In this document: positions 36,701-44,378 of the stretch, piece by piece
How the letters are laid out: each line of letters opens with the position of its first letter
Numbering within the stretch: the stretch's first letter is position 1
Source of the DNA: CAYQTE01 sp964420285
Lineage (GTDB): Bacteria; Planctomycetota; Phycisphaerae; Tepidisphaerales; Tepidisphaeraceae
NCBI GenBank assembly: GCA_964420285.1
Contig: CAYQTE010000007.1
Span: 39,175-103,174 of the forward strand
DNA: 64,000 nt
Direction: 5' to 3'
The notes under the pieces: model-generated
What the model was told of the DNA's origin: nothing
Database searches by the model: none
What the model saw: the letters and a program-made list of their open reading frames with translations, nothing else
Translations under genes and position numbers: made by a program

Positions 36701-38088
36701 CGGTGATCCCGCTTCAGGCCAATTCGCTGGCCGAGGCGCTCGATCCCACCATGCTTGATGCTCTGGCCTCGCTTAAAGACGCCGCCAAGTCGATCGACGA
36801 TGCCGCCCAGCAGGCCAAACAAAGCCTGCAGAACCAACAGAAAGAAACGATCCGCCAGGCGTTCATCGCCATCCGCGACCGCCAGACTGTGATCAACACC
36901 GCCACCGCATTGCTGGACAAAGCGCCCCGCGACGCCGACGGCCAACTGCCCCACGGCGATCAGGTAAAGCTCAATCAACTGCCCGGCCAGCAGGGTGCGG
37001 TGTCCGATGACGACGACAAGCTGTCGGCCGCTTTGGAATCGCTGGACAGCATCGTTTACGTCTGGGCCAATCGGGACATCGTCAAGACGATGCGGCAGGT
37101 GAAGGACGCTCTGGCCAAGCCGCAGACCGGCCCCGTGACGCAGGCGTCGCAGCACCGCGTTGTGGCGCAGCTTCAGGCCATGATCGACGATCTGGCGATC
37201 AAGCCGCCGGAGCAGAAATTTGATCAGCCCCGCAACGCGGGAGGCGGCGGCGGAAGCGGAACTCCGCCCCCAACGCCGTTGCCCAGCGAAGCCGAATTGA
37301 AACTGCTCCGTCAGCTTCAACTGGCGATCAATGACAACACCAAGCAACTCGACGCCGACATCAGGCAGAACCCCGCCGCCGCCAATGACGACAAGGGCGA
37401 CCTGCTGGCGATGGGCCAACGACAGGGCGAATTGCGCGGGCTGCTGGATCAGTTGATTCAGAAGGCGACGCACGGCCGGGAGCAACTCGACCCCGAACCC
37501 AAGGATGAGGTCAAGCTGCCGGAAGAGGCCCCTGATCAACAGATCGACGAGCAGGAGCTTGAGCAGCAGCTTCTGGGTGGCGCGACCGACCAGAGCAAGG
37601 GCCAGCAGGATGCGAATCTGGTCGGCGCCCGCATGTCGCGATCCAGGACTCGCCTCGAGGGCGATGATCCCGGCCAGGTCACGCAGAAGATTCAGGACCG
37701 CATCGTCATGAATCTGGACGACCTGATCGATCAGGCTCACCAGCAGGAACAAATGGCCCAATCCAAGCCCGGTCAGGGACAACCCGGTCAGCCTCAGCCG
37801 GGTGATGCCAGCGGTCAGCCCAACAACGACCAGGCCAACGGCACGCCAAGCGAGTCCAACATGCAGGGCGGCGCAACGCCGGCCAACCAAAGCACGCTGC
37901 CGGGCAACAAAGGTGGCACGGCCGACACGTCCAAGCTGATCGAGGACCGCGACGCGGAATGGGCGCAGACGTCGCCGCGCATGCGGTTGGCGGTGATCGA
38001 AAGCGCCACCGAAAAGCCGATCGAGAAGTTCAAGGCGTTCATCGATGACTACTACAAGTCGCTGGCGACCCAGTCCACCCAACGGTGA
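33760..38088 (+). CDS. Giant coiled-coil membrane protein, DUF4175-like
   Basis: 1442 residues. Two or three N-terminal helices (VLAVTFGAALAVSAAVGLLV, AARVFLMLLALAGLGAVAVR, then GLSAMMALGAAVLLAVAVGG) match the DUF4175 start, including RLESTFPQFEDRLSSTVSF. Ig-like beta segments occupy about 190-560. The rest, to about 1380, is Gln/Ala/Lys/Asp-rich helical coiled coil with repeated LxxQAxDLKxRQ-type heptads and proline/glycine breaks. The C-terminal 50 residues (RDAEWAQTSPRMRLAVIES and FKAFIDDYYKSLA) are well ordered. It looks like a long periplasm-spanning scaffold working with the upstream VWA proteins. Confidence 0.82.
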   Translation: MAGPLMRSLEAVRRRTRVLAVTFGAALAVSAAVGLLVVTVAADYLLDLSPAARVFLMLLALAGLGAVAVRQVIWPLIARLSLRDIAGRLESTFPQFEDRLSSTVSFVQSPRVDGSDGMKRQVIAQATALAGKVNLNDALSVAPVVKSGLSAMMALGAAVLLAVAVGGPYRHIIASRLLSPFSGTAWPRSVEIGPVDVPARVPVGQRIDLHMKLLKGDKPSMQATVFYQYGNGPVMKELMGRTEDGGFAASLDARAGESANETLKVWLKAGDDQKNLAPVTVVRRLAITAVQAAITPPAYAKLPSTPVDLTQRPATIVQGSKVVLQVQFNKPLAEGNSVSLEPIEAPTTAPSPVVGPMIWRIDNSTSAAAGGWIATATMSPDRSMRFHVRATDADGFSNNALEEYELIVRPDQMPSVQIESPQRNQECTPVAVVPLSVTAQDDFGIDRMELRIDRAAPNVNHWSIPLVAGGDAASGSTWSMLDATGDVRRFRDQYSWDLANMPPQAVAGGPATRPVLQPGDVLDFHVQVLDNYELNGQRHDWVASSHLAITIVSQEDFAKSISDQLHNLASQAADLKTRQDSIRSETDNLRKDTTGKPEFSAADRAVGQRLASEQSAAAAEAKQLAAKLSEILDRMDENHSTATELEQSAKDANTILNNAAENPMKGAAAQIGQARDAKAPQPQSPATQPSAAQTKQAADAREAQLNQAESNQADASDQLAKATDKLGNVGTLGQMIDRIASDLQRQEKLSADTQNLGRNNLGKKPSEMSPQDQKDLATTAKNQSDLSKQTDQDLKEIAKNGQAMKPTDPDTAKSMQDAADAGQQANVPGSMQQASDAASQNQQSTAQSAQRQAELGLQIVLNNLREAQKRQLEELSRKLEGLQKDVAGLIVQQAGHNLDDLRLQGAGALAKMDAKLVADMMADANRTTAQQPPVPELDRLISLQEQTERNTRDVAKTASALPQGADASAKLSRAAEKMQRAVIPLQANSLAEALDPTMLDALASLKDAAKSIDDAAQQAKQSLQNQQKETIRQAFIAIRDRQTVINTATALLDKAPRDADGQLPHGDQVKLNQLPGQQGAVSDDDDKLSAALESLDSIVYVWANRDIVKTMRQVKDALAKPQTGPVTQASQHRVVAQLQAMIDDLAIKPPEQKFDQPRNAGGGGGSGTPPPTPLPSEAELKLLRQLQLAINDNTKQLDADIRQNPAAANDDKGDLLAMGQRQGELRGLLDQLIQKATHGREQLDPEPKDEVKLPEEAPDQQIDEQELEQQLLGGATDQSKGQQDANLVGARMSRSRTRLEGDDPGQVTQKIQDRIVMNLDDLIDQAHQQEQMAQSKPGQGQPGQPQPGDASGQPNNDQANGTPSESNMQGGATPANQSTLPGNKGGTADTSKLIEDRDAEWAQTSPRMRLAVIESATEKPIEKFKAFIDDYYKSLATQSTQR

Positions 38089-38129
38089 TGCCGGCCGTCG
38101 TGTGCCAGCAGAGAGTAGAGTGAAAGACA

Positions 38130-39311
38130 GTGAATAACCGAGCAGACCGATCCGGGACGGCGGCAATGTGGGCGGGGCGACTCATCGCCGTCGCCGCAAT
38201 GCTGATGATGTTCGGCCTGAGCGCGTCTTGGACACATGCTCAGGCCGCGCCCGCCGGCCCAGCGGCGCCGTCGGCCCCGTCGGCGGGATCGTCCGGTTCG
38301 ACCGGCGGCAATGTGCTTTCCCTGGACATGGGCAAGCCCAATCAGGTGATCGGCGACGAGATCACGCCTCCCCAGGCGGCCGCGGTGACACGCGGACTTG
38401 AAGTTCTCGCCAAGCAGCAGGCGGCCAACGGATCGTGGGGCACGGCCGGCGGCGAAGGCTCGCCAACGGCCGTCACGGCTCTCTCGGCCATTGCCCTGAT
38501 GGCCGATGGCAACCTGCCCGGCCGCGGCAAATACGGCAGCAATGTGCGCAAGGCCGTCGAATTCATCTGCAATTCCAGCCAGGAATCGGGATTGCTCACC
38601 GGCTCAGACAACACCGGCGAGATGTATTCCCACGGATTCGCGACACTGTTTCTCGGAGAAGTCTACGGCATGACAGCCAACGACGAGGTGAAGGAAAAAT
38701 TGCAAAAGGCGGTCAAGCTCATCGAAAAGGCCCAGAACCCGCAGGGCGGCTGGCGCTACACGCCGGCGCCGGTGGACGCCGATATCTCGGTCACCATCTG
38801 CCAGGTCATGGCCCTGCGCTCGGCGCGCGACGCGGGGATCAAGGTCCAGAAGGATACGATCGACAAAGCCATCAATTACGTCAAACAGTGCCAGAACCCC
38901 GACGGGGGATTTAATTATCAACTGGGCATGGGCAGCGGAAGTGGTTTCGCCCGAACCGCCGCGGGCACGGCCGCCCTCTATTACGCCGGCGTCTTTCAGG
39001 ATGATTCCATCCAACGCGGGCTCAAGTATCTCATGGGCAGGCTTCCGGCCGCCGGGAACCAGCAGATGGCCGAAGGCAACTGGTACTATGGCCAGTATTA
39101 CGCCGTTCAGGCCATGTTCCTGGCCGGCGGCGATTACTGGGGAAAGTGGTATCCGGCCATCCGCGAAACGCTGATTGCCAAGCAGGACAAGAACACCGGA
39201 CTATGGTCCGGCGAAGTGGATCCCGATTATTGCACGGCCATCGCGCTGATCATTCTGCAAATGCCGGATCGATATCTGCCCGTATTCAATGGAAAGGGGC
39301 CGGGTTCGTGA
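38130..39311 (+). CDS. Secreted prenyltransferase/squalene-cyclase-repeat protein
   Basis: 393 residues from a GTG at 38130 (an internal ATG at 38166 is an alternative start). The signal peptide GRLIAVAAMLMMFGLSASWT is cut near THAQA, followed by a low-complexity Ala/Pro/Ser linker. The body is an alpha/alpha toroid of terpenoid-cyclase repeats: GLEVLAKQQAANGSWGTAGG, LIEKAQNPQGGWRYTPAPVD, YVKQCQNPDGGFNYQLGMGS and MAEGNWYYGQYYAVQAMFLA. Secreted members are not cyclases and the DxDD motif is absent. It is probably a binding scaffold. It is coupled to the next gene by a GTGA overlap. Confidence 0.85.
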   Translation: MNNRADRSGTAAMWAGRLIAVAAMLMMFGLSASWTHAQAAPAGPAAPSAPSAGSSGSTGGNVLSLDMGKPNQVIGDEITPPQAAAVTRGLEVLAKQQAANGSWGTAGGEGSPTAVTALSAIALMADGNLPGRGKYGSNVRKAVEFICNSSQESGLLTGSDNTGEMYSHGFATLFLGEVYGMTANDEVKEKLQKAVKLIEKAQNPQGGWRYTPAPVDADISVTICQVMALRSARDAGIKVQKDTIDKAINYVKQCQNPDGGFNYQLGMGSGSGFARTAAGTAALYYAGVFQDDSIQRGLKYLMGRLPAAGNQQMAEGNWYYGQYYAVQAMFLAGGDYWGKWYPAIRETLIAKQDKNTGLWSGEVDPDYCTAIALIILQMPDRYLPVFNGKGPGS

Positions 39312-40642
39312 ACTGGAATCGGATCTGTTCCGCTCTGCTGGCGATGTTGTGGGTCGGCATGTCGGCGGGGCGTTGCCTTGCCCAGGATCGGCAGGTGTGG
39401 AACCTGACCGATGCGGCCATGCGTCAGCGCGCCGTGTCGCTGACGGCCATTGATGCCGACGGGGCGCTGGTCAGCGATCCGTCGGGAACCGGCGCGTCAC
39501 AATCGGTGCCGTGGGACGATCTGGTCATGCTTGGTCGCAGCGCCGCCCCCGCCGCGGCCGGCGGCAGCGCGTTCACCGCCGGGCTCTGGTCCGGCGATCG
39601 ATTCATGGGCAAGCCCCAATCGTTCAGCGGCCAGACCCTCGTCTGGGACAGCCCGCTGCTGGGAAGCGTCAAGATACCGCTGAGCCAGCTTGCGTTTGTG
39701 ATCCGCTCGGGCCAGACGGCGCCACCGGACGATCCGCGCGATCAGGACATCGTGCAACTGGCCAATGGCGACACGGCGGCGGGCATCGTGACCTCGCTGG
39801 ATGCCAACGCCGTTTCCGTGCAATCGACCGGCGATCCGGTGCCGGTACCGCTGAGTTCAGTGCGGGCGATCCTCCTGACCACGCCCCATCGCAAGAGCGG
39901 GGCGGAAAAACGCGGTATCCGCGTGACCATCGACGACGGCTCGATCGCCACCGCCTCAAGCGTGAAACTCACCGGCGCCACCTTTGCCATCAGTCTGTCC
40001 GATGGCCAATCGGCGTCCCTGCCGCTCAAGTCCGTCGTCTCTATCGAACAGATCAACGGGCCGATCAGTTGGCTGTGCGAGCGGGCGCCCTCGGAAGACG
40101 TGCAAACCCCGTTCTGGGGCAGCGACCCGACCTGGCCGACGCGCATCGGCGCCTCGGTTGACGGCCGGCCGCTCGTGTTCGGCACCCGCGCCTATCCGCA
40201 CGGAATCGGCGTTCACGCCTATTCGCGGCTCAGCTATGTGCTGGACGGTTCGTATGCGGCAATTCGACTCGGTTACGCAATCACCGGCGAATCGCCTCTG
40301 GCCGATCTGACCGTCCGCATCAAGCTCGATGGCAAGACCGCGTACGAAGCGGTCCATGTCCGCTCGTCGGCCGTGGTGGAAGGACTGGTCGTCGATCTTC
40401 GCGGGGCCAGGACGCTGACGATGGAAGTGGATTACGGACCGGCCGGCGATGTGCAGGGACGCATGGCGTGGCTCGACCCGGTACTCATGAAGACGATGCC
40501 CCCGGTCAAGCCGGTGAACGATACTGAACCCGCCCCCGCGACGCAGAATTCGGATCAACCCACAACCGTTCCCGATGGCGCTATCGCACCGCCCGCGACC
40601 GCTCCGGTTGTGCCGCCGGGGATCGTTTCACAGCCCGACTGA
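39308..40642 (+). CDS. Secreted NPCBM-domain protein
   Basis: 444 residues from a GTG at 39308 that overlaps the previous stop (GTGA). The signal peptide ICSALLAMLWVGMSAGRCLA is followed by a beta-rich region with three to four repeats around VQLANGDTAAGIVTSLDANA. An NPCBM (novel putative carbohydrate-binding) domain follows at about 265-390: GTRAYPHGIGVHAYSRLSYV, YAAIRLGYAITGESPLADLT and FxV-type closing strands. The tail is Pro/Ala/Thr-rich. It probably binds a glycan at the cell surface, and the coupling suggests it works with the cyclase-fold partner. Confidence 0.85.
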   Translation: MNWNRICSALLAMLWVGMSAGRCLAQDRQVWNLTDAAMRQRAVSLTAIDADGALVSDPSGTGASQSVPWDDLVMLGRSAAPAAAGGSAFTAGLWSGDRFMGKPQSFSGQTLVWDSPLLGSVKIPLSQLAFVIRSGQTAPPDDPRDQDIVQLANGDTAAGIVTSLDANAVSVQSTGDPVPVPLSSVRAILLTTPHRKSGAEKRGIRVTIDDGSIATASSVKLTGATFAISLSDGQSASLPLKSVVSIEQINGPISWLCERAPSEDVQTPFWGSDPTWPTRIGASVDGRPLVFGTRAYPHGIGVHAYSRLSYVLDGSYAAIRLGYAITGESPLADLTVRIKLDGKTAYEAVHVRSSAVVEGLVVDLRGARTLTMEVDYGPAGDVQGRMAWLDPVLMKTMPPVKPVNDTEPAPATQNSDQPTTVPDGAIAPPATAPVVPPGIVSQPD

Positions 40643-40656
40643 CAGCGCAAAATAAT

Positions 40657-40688
40657 GGAGGCCGGTGCTCGCCGTTACACCGGCCTCC
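40657..40688. terminator. Strong hairpin after the MoxR cluster
   Basis: An 11-bp perfect stem (ggaggccggtg at 40657-40667, complement at 40678-40688) with a 10-base loop, 15 bases after the NPCBM stop. No long U-tract follows, so termination may be factor-assisted, but the position suits the end of the cluster and insulates carA. Confidence 0.65.
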
Positions 40689-40779
40689 CAGTGAGGCTGC
40701 CCAACCTTAACGGTTGGAGACCCACAGCCTGACAATAGATATCGGTCGTGCGCCGCGCGGCGAGTTAATAATTTCGGTT

Positions 40780-40808
40780 TTGAGGCTGGGGCCGGTTTCT
40801 GGCATAAT
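40780..40808 (+). promoter_or_regulatory. carA promoter, near-leaderless
   Basis: TTGAGG at 40780-40785, a 17-base spacer, and CATAAT at 40803-40808. Start of transcription would fall about 40814-40816, leaving only two to four bases before the carA ATG at 40818. The sequence before the ATG (cgcccccc) has no ribosome site, consistent with a leaderless mRNA. Confidence 0.6.
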
Positions 40809-40817
40809 CCGCCCCCC

Positions 40818-42026
40818 ATGGCCCAGACCGATTTATCCGTCACCCAGTCCGCCGTCGCCAAACTGGCCCTCGAAGACGGCTGCGTCTTCACCGGCAGAGC
40901 CTTCGGGCATCGCGGCACGTCAGCCGGCGAGGTGGTCTTTAACACCTCGATGTGCGGCTACCAGGAAATCCTTACCGATCCGTCTTACAAGGGACAGATC
41001 GTCACCATGACCTATCCCCTGATCGGGAACTACGGCATCAATCTCGCCGACGGCGAAAGCCGCGCCCCGCAGGTCGCCGGGTTCATCGTCAAGCAGTTGT
41101 CCAAAGTCTATTCCAACTATCGGGCAACGTTTTCGCTGGATGAGTACCTGCGGCGCAACGGCATCATCGGCATCGAGGGGATCGATACGCGCGCCCTCAC
41201 GCGCCGACTGCGGATCGGCGGGTCGATGCGCGGCATACTCACCACCGAAGCGATCGGTGATGCGGCTCTGGTCGATCAGGCCCGCAAGTCGGCGGCCATG
41301 AAGGGCGCCGACTGGGTGCAGGCCGTCAAGCCGGCCGGGCCTTATGGATGGACCGAAGGCAAGGGCCAGTGGAACATCGGCCAGGTCGTCCGCGGCGATG
41401 GTCTGCATGTCGTGGCACTGGACTGCGGCCTCAAGCAGAACATCCTTCGCAGTTTCATCGAACGCGGCATCCGCCTGACGGTGCTTCCCCCGGAAAGCTC
41501 GCCGGCCGAAATTCTTCGCCACAAGCCCGACGGCCTGTTCGTCAGCAACGGGCCGGGAGATCCGGCCGTCCTCGATTACGCCATCCGTCCCCTGGCGGGA
41601 ATGGTCGGCAAGATCCCCATCTTTGGAATCTGCCTTGGCCATCAACTCCTGGGCCATGCGCTGGGCGCAAGCACGTTCAAGCTCAAGTTCGGACATCGCG
41701 GCGGGAATCAGCCGGTGAAGAACCTCGACACCGGCCGGGTCGAGATCACCAGCCAGAACCACGGTTTTGCCGTCGATCGCGCCAGCCTCGAATCGCGCGG
41801 CGGCATCATTACGCACATCAACCTCAACGATCAAACGGTCGAAGGTTTCCGCCACCAGAGCCTGCCGATCTTCGCGGTCCAGTATCACCCCGAAGCCAGC
41901 CCCGGCCCGCATGATGCGGCCTATCTCTTCGACGCCTTCGTCGAAATGATGAAGTCCGGCAAGCCGCCCGGTCCTGAGCGGCTCAGGGAACTCCAGGCGC
42001 TGCGCGACACCGCCGTCGTGTCATGA
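40818..42026 (+). CDS. carA: Carbamoyl phosphate synthase small (glutaminase) subunit
   Basis: 402 residues, normal for CarA, which hydrolyses glutamine to feed ammonia to CarB for pyrimidine and arginine synthesis. Seen: LALEDGCVFTGRAFGHRGTS, GEVVFNTSMCGYQEILTDPS, YPLIGNYGIN, the triad-type amidotransferase core FVSNGPGDPAVLDYAI, nucleophile FGICLGHQLLGHALG, and QYHPEASPGPHDAAYLFDAF. carB is not adjacent. The stop overlaps the start of the MFS gene (ATGA). Confidence 0.96.
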   Translation: MAQTDLSVTQSAVAKLALEDGCVFTGRAFGHRGTSAGEVVFNTSMCGYQEILTDPSYKGQIVTMTYPLIGNYGINLADGESRAPQVAGFIVKQLSKVYSNYRATFSLDEYLRRNGIIGIEGIDTRALTRRLRIGGSMRGILTTEAIGDAALVDQARKSAAMKGADWVQAVKPAGPYGWTEGKGQWNIGQVVRGDGLHVVALDCGLKQNILRSFIERGIRLTVLPPESSPAEILRHKPDGLFVSNGPGDPAVLDYAIRPLAGMVGKIPIFGICLGHQLLGHALGASTFKLKFGHRGGNQPVKNLDTGRVEITSQNHGFAVDRASLESRGGIITHINLNDQTVEGFRHQSLPIFAVQYHPEASPGPHDAAYLFDAFVEMMKSGKPPGPERLRELQALRDTAVVS

Positions 42027-43450
42027 CGGCAGGCGATTCCAACCAGACGCTCCCGCATCCCGCACGACGCGGTTTGGCACAGAGCCGGCACGTCACGCTG
42101 GTCATGTGTACAGTCCTGCACGCCTTCAGCCACGCCATAGCCACGCTGCTGGTTCCGCTGTATCTCATGATGACCTCCGATCTGAAGCTCAACGGCGTAA
42201 AGGCGTCGGCGCTGGTCGTGACCGTTTATGGAATGGTCTACAACGGCTTTGCCTGGGCCACCGGGCACCTGGCCGATCGGCACAACCGCAAGACCATGCT
42301 CGGCATCGGCCTGATCGGCAATGCCATGGCGATTGGTCTCATGGGGCTGGTGCGCAATTACGAAGCCGTGTTGCTCCTGGCCGTCATGTGCGGCCTGTTC
42401 GGATCGATCTTCCATCCCGCCGCCAATGCGCTGGTCACGGCCCATTATCCCGATGAACCGGGGATGGCGATCGGCTGGCTGGGCGCCGGCTCCGGCCTGG
42501 GCTTCTTTCTCGGCCCGCAATTTGCCGGCTGGCGGGCCACCACCGCGACATGGACGCTGTGGCACGTGGCGGCCTGGCAAAAGCCGTGCGTCGAAATGGG
42601 TGTGTTGGGCGTTCTCTTCGGAATAGTATTCCTGCTGACAGCGCGAGAGGCGCCGGCGTCGATGCGCGCTGGTTCGGCCACGAAGAAACTTGGCACCCGC
42701 GAGCCTCTTTCCCCCTCGCCCTGTACTCAGGGAGAGGGTTGGGGTGAGGGTTCCGGCCCGTCCGCAGATCGGTCGCTCGCATTACCCAATCATCGCCCCC
42801 CGATGGAGCCGGCCCTGCGCAATCGCGTCATCTGGCTGAGCGTGGTCTTGGGCTGCCGGGATTTCGCGGCCGCGGCGTCATTGTCTCTGGCGTCCATCTT
42901 CATGCAGAAAGCGTGGGGCAAAACCGTTGCGCAGGCCGGCCAGATTGTTGGGCTCATGATGCTCCTGGGCGTAATCGCCAATCCGCTGATGGTCTACCTG
43001 ACCCGCGGCCGGCGGCGCTTGCCGGGCTTGACGATGATCCTCATCGTCGGCGGCTGCATTGTGGCGACGACGCCGCTGTGGCCGGCCGTCTGGGTGCTGC
43101 CCGTCCTCTGCGGGTTTCAGACCATGCAATTGAGCAGTTACGCGGTCAGCGACGCATCAATGCTGGAACGCACCACCCCCGACCAGCGCGGCCGGGTCGT
43201 CGGCCTGTTCCTCCTGATCGCCGGCACATTCTCCGGCACGGGGCCGTGGGTGATGGGATTATGGACTGATCTGCTCGGCCGCAGAGCCTCGAGTCCCATC
43301 GCCTATCTCGGCCCCTTTGGCTTGGTGGCCGTGATGATGCTGATCGCATCCTTCTCGCCCAGGATCATCGCCAGGCTCGGCCCGGTGGTGGGCCCGGAGA
43401 TTTCGGCATTCAGCGAGATTATGCCGGAGACGATGGAACCGGGGGCATAA
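42023..43450 (+). CDS. MFS transporter with an inserted REP-like element
   Basis: 475 residues, about twelve hydrophobic segments. The N-half has VMCTVLHAFSHAIATLLVPLY, GHLADRHNRKTMLGIGLIGN, and FGSIFHPAANALVTAHYPDE, a motif of the fosmidomycin-resistance-like/YajR type MFS group. The central loop carries about 16 residues (REPLSPSPCTQGEGWGEGSG) that are the translation of an intergenic-type repeat inserted in frame. The C-half (RDFAAAASLSLASIFMQKAW, MLERTTPDQRGRVVGLFLLI) is intact. The substrate is unknown. It is coupled to carA. Confidence 0.82.
   Translation: MTAGDSNQTLPHPARRGLAQSRHVTLVMCTVLHAFSHAIATLLVPLYLMMTSDLKLNGVKASALVVTVYGMVYNGFAWATGHLADRHNRKTMLGIGLIGNAMAIGLMGLVRNYEAVLLLAVMCGLFGSIFHPAANALVTAHYPDEPGMAIGWLGAGSGLGFFLGPQFAGWRATTATWTLWHVAAWQKPCVEMGVLGVLFGIVFLLTAREAPASMRAGSATKKLGTREPLSPSPCTQGEGWGEGSGPSADRSLALPNHRPPMEPALRNRVIWLSVVLGCRDFAAAASLSLASIFMQKAWGKTVAQAGQIVGLMMLLGVIANPLMVYLTRGRRRLPGLTMILIVGGCIVATTPLWPAVWVLPVLCGFQTMQLSSYAVSDASMLERTTPDQRGRVVGLFLLIAGTFSGTGPWVMGLWTDLLGRRASSPIAYLGPFGLVAVMMLIASFSPRIIARLGPVVGPEISAFSEIMPETMEPGA
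42709..42756. repeat. REP-like palindrome inside the MFS gene
   Basis: About 48 bases with ccccctcgccctg and gggagagggttggggtgagg around a CCCTG-tact-CAGGG core. This matches the well-known dispersed CCCTCACCC/GGGAGAGGG intergenic repeat whose translation is SPSPCTQGEGWGEG. Here it is in frame within a coding sequence, in the central loop. Confidence 0.72.
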
Positions 43451-43510
43451 GGCCGCCCGATCGGGTCAGCCTCTGTTTGAATCGAACGGCTACGGCATGG
43501 GGTGACAAAA

Positions 43511-43561
43511 GGCGGGCCGCCGGTTGCGTCAGGCATTTCCTGACATGCCGGTCGGGCCCGC
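43511..43561. terminator. Interrupted GC-rich hairpin upstream of clpP
   Basis: Outer arms gcgggcc/ggcccgc (43512-43518 with 43555-43561), then CCGG/CCGG and an inner stem tcagg-cattt-cctga. It follows the MFS stop by about 60 bases and immediately precedes the clpP promoter, so it probably ends the carA-MFS transcript. Confidence 0.5.
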
Positions 43562-43565
43562 TTCG

Positions 43566-43594
43566 TTGACGCTTGGGCGCAACGCGCGTAGGAT
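43566..43594 (+). promoter_or_regulatory. clpP promoter
   Basis: TTGACG at 43566-43571, a 17-base spacer and TAGGAT at 43589-43594, with a predicted start near 43601, followed by GAGGAG and the ATG at 43621. Confidence 0.6.
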
Positions 43595-43620
43595 CGCGGT
43601 CCGAAGCAGTGAGGAGACGC

Positions 43621-44370
43621 ATGCAGAGCCATAGTGATTTGAATCTTGACCCGCGGCAGATTGCTAACGCAATGGCGATGGGCCCCGTCCGGGCCGGCTG
43701 GCCGGGAATTGTGCCGGTGAACGCGCCGGTCGCCATGCCCGGGCCGCCCAGCGGCGGGTATAACCGCTATCGCGAGATGACCCTCGAGGAAATGCTCCTG
43801 GAAAACCGGGTGCTGTTCCTCGTCGGCGAGATCAACCATATCTCGGCGTCGCGCATCATCATGCAGATGCTCTATCTCCAGTCCGTCAAGCGCGACACGG
43901 ACATGCATCTCTACATCAACAGCCCCGGCGGCGTCGTCGATGACACCCTGGCCATCTACGACATCATGCGCTACCTGACGTGCGACATCGCCACCTACTG
44001 CATCGGCCGGGCCGAGAGCGGCGGGGCGGTCGTCTTCATGGCCGGCAAGAAGGGCAAGCGATTCATCCTGCCCAACGCCAAGGTGATGATCCACCAGCCG
44101 TTCGGCGGCGTGTACGGGCAGGCGGCGGATATCGAAATCCAGGCCGAGGAAATCCTCAAGACCAAGGACACGCTCATCAAGGTGATGGCCAAATGCACCG
44201 GGCAGCCGGAAGAGCGCGTTCGCGAGGACTCGGAGCGAGACCGGTTCTTCGACGCCAGACAGGCCGTGGCCTATGGCGTATGCGATGAAGTGCTGGGCGA
44301 AGACGCGGCGGCACCGGCGGCCGTTGCGCCGGCCGCGCCCGCCGCGGCAGACGGGTCCAAACCCAAGTGA
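43621..44370 (+). CDS. clpP: ATP-dependent Clp protease proteolytic subunit, divergent paralog
   Basis: 249 residues, about 50 more than usual: an N-terminal extension (to about 48) and an Ala/Pro-rich tail. The ClpP core is complete: ENRVLFLVGEINHISASRII, LYINSPGGVVDDTLAIYDIM, catalytic Ser in IGRAESGGAVVFMAGKKGKR (usual context is ASMGA), His in KVMIHQPFGG, and Asp in EDSERDRFFDARQAVAYGVC. The altered Ser context suggests a distinct paralog in a mixed or separate tetradecamer. It is coupled to the VOC gene and lies 417 bases before the second clpP. Confidence 0.9.
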   Translation: MQSHSDLNLDPRQIANAMAMGPVRAGWPGIVPVNAPVAMPGPPSGGYNRYREMTLEEMLLENRVLFLVGEINHISASRIIMQMLYLQSVKRDTDMHLYINSPGGVVDDTLAIYDIMRYLTCDIATYCIGRAESGGAVVFMAGKKGKRFILPNAKVMIHQPFGGVYGQAADIEIQAEEILKTKDTLIKVMAKCTGQPEERVREDSERDRFFDARQAVAYGVCDEVLGEDAAAPAAVAPAAPAAADGSKPK

Positions 44371-44378
44371 GGTCGCTG

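Noticed and set aside
35677..38166. 829-residue open frame on the minus strand
   Set aside because: It is antisense to the coiled-coil gene, has Leu/Arg-rich composition with no family motif, and exists because GC-rich codons rarely give stops on the other strand.
40657..40688. Intrinsic terminator with U-tract after the MoxR cluster
   Set aside because: The stem is strong but no U-run follows on either strand, so it is listed only as a hairpin with likely terminator role.
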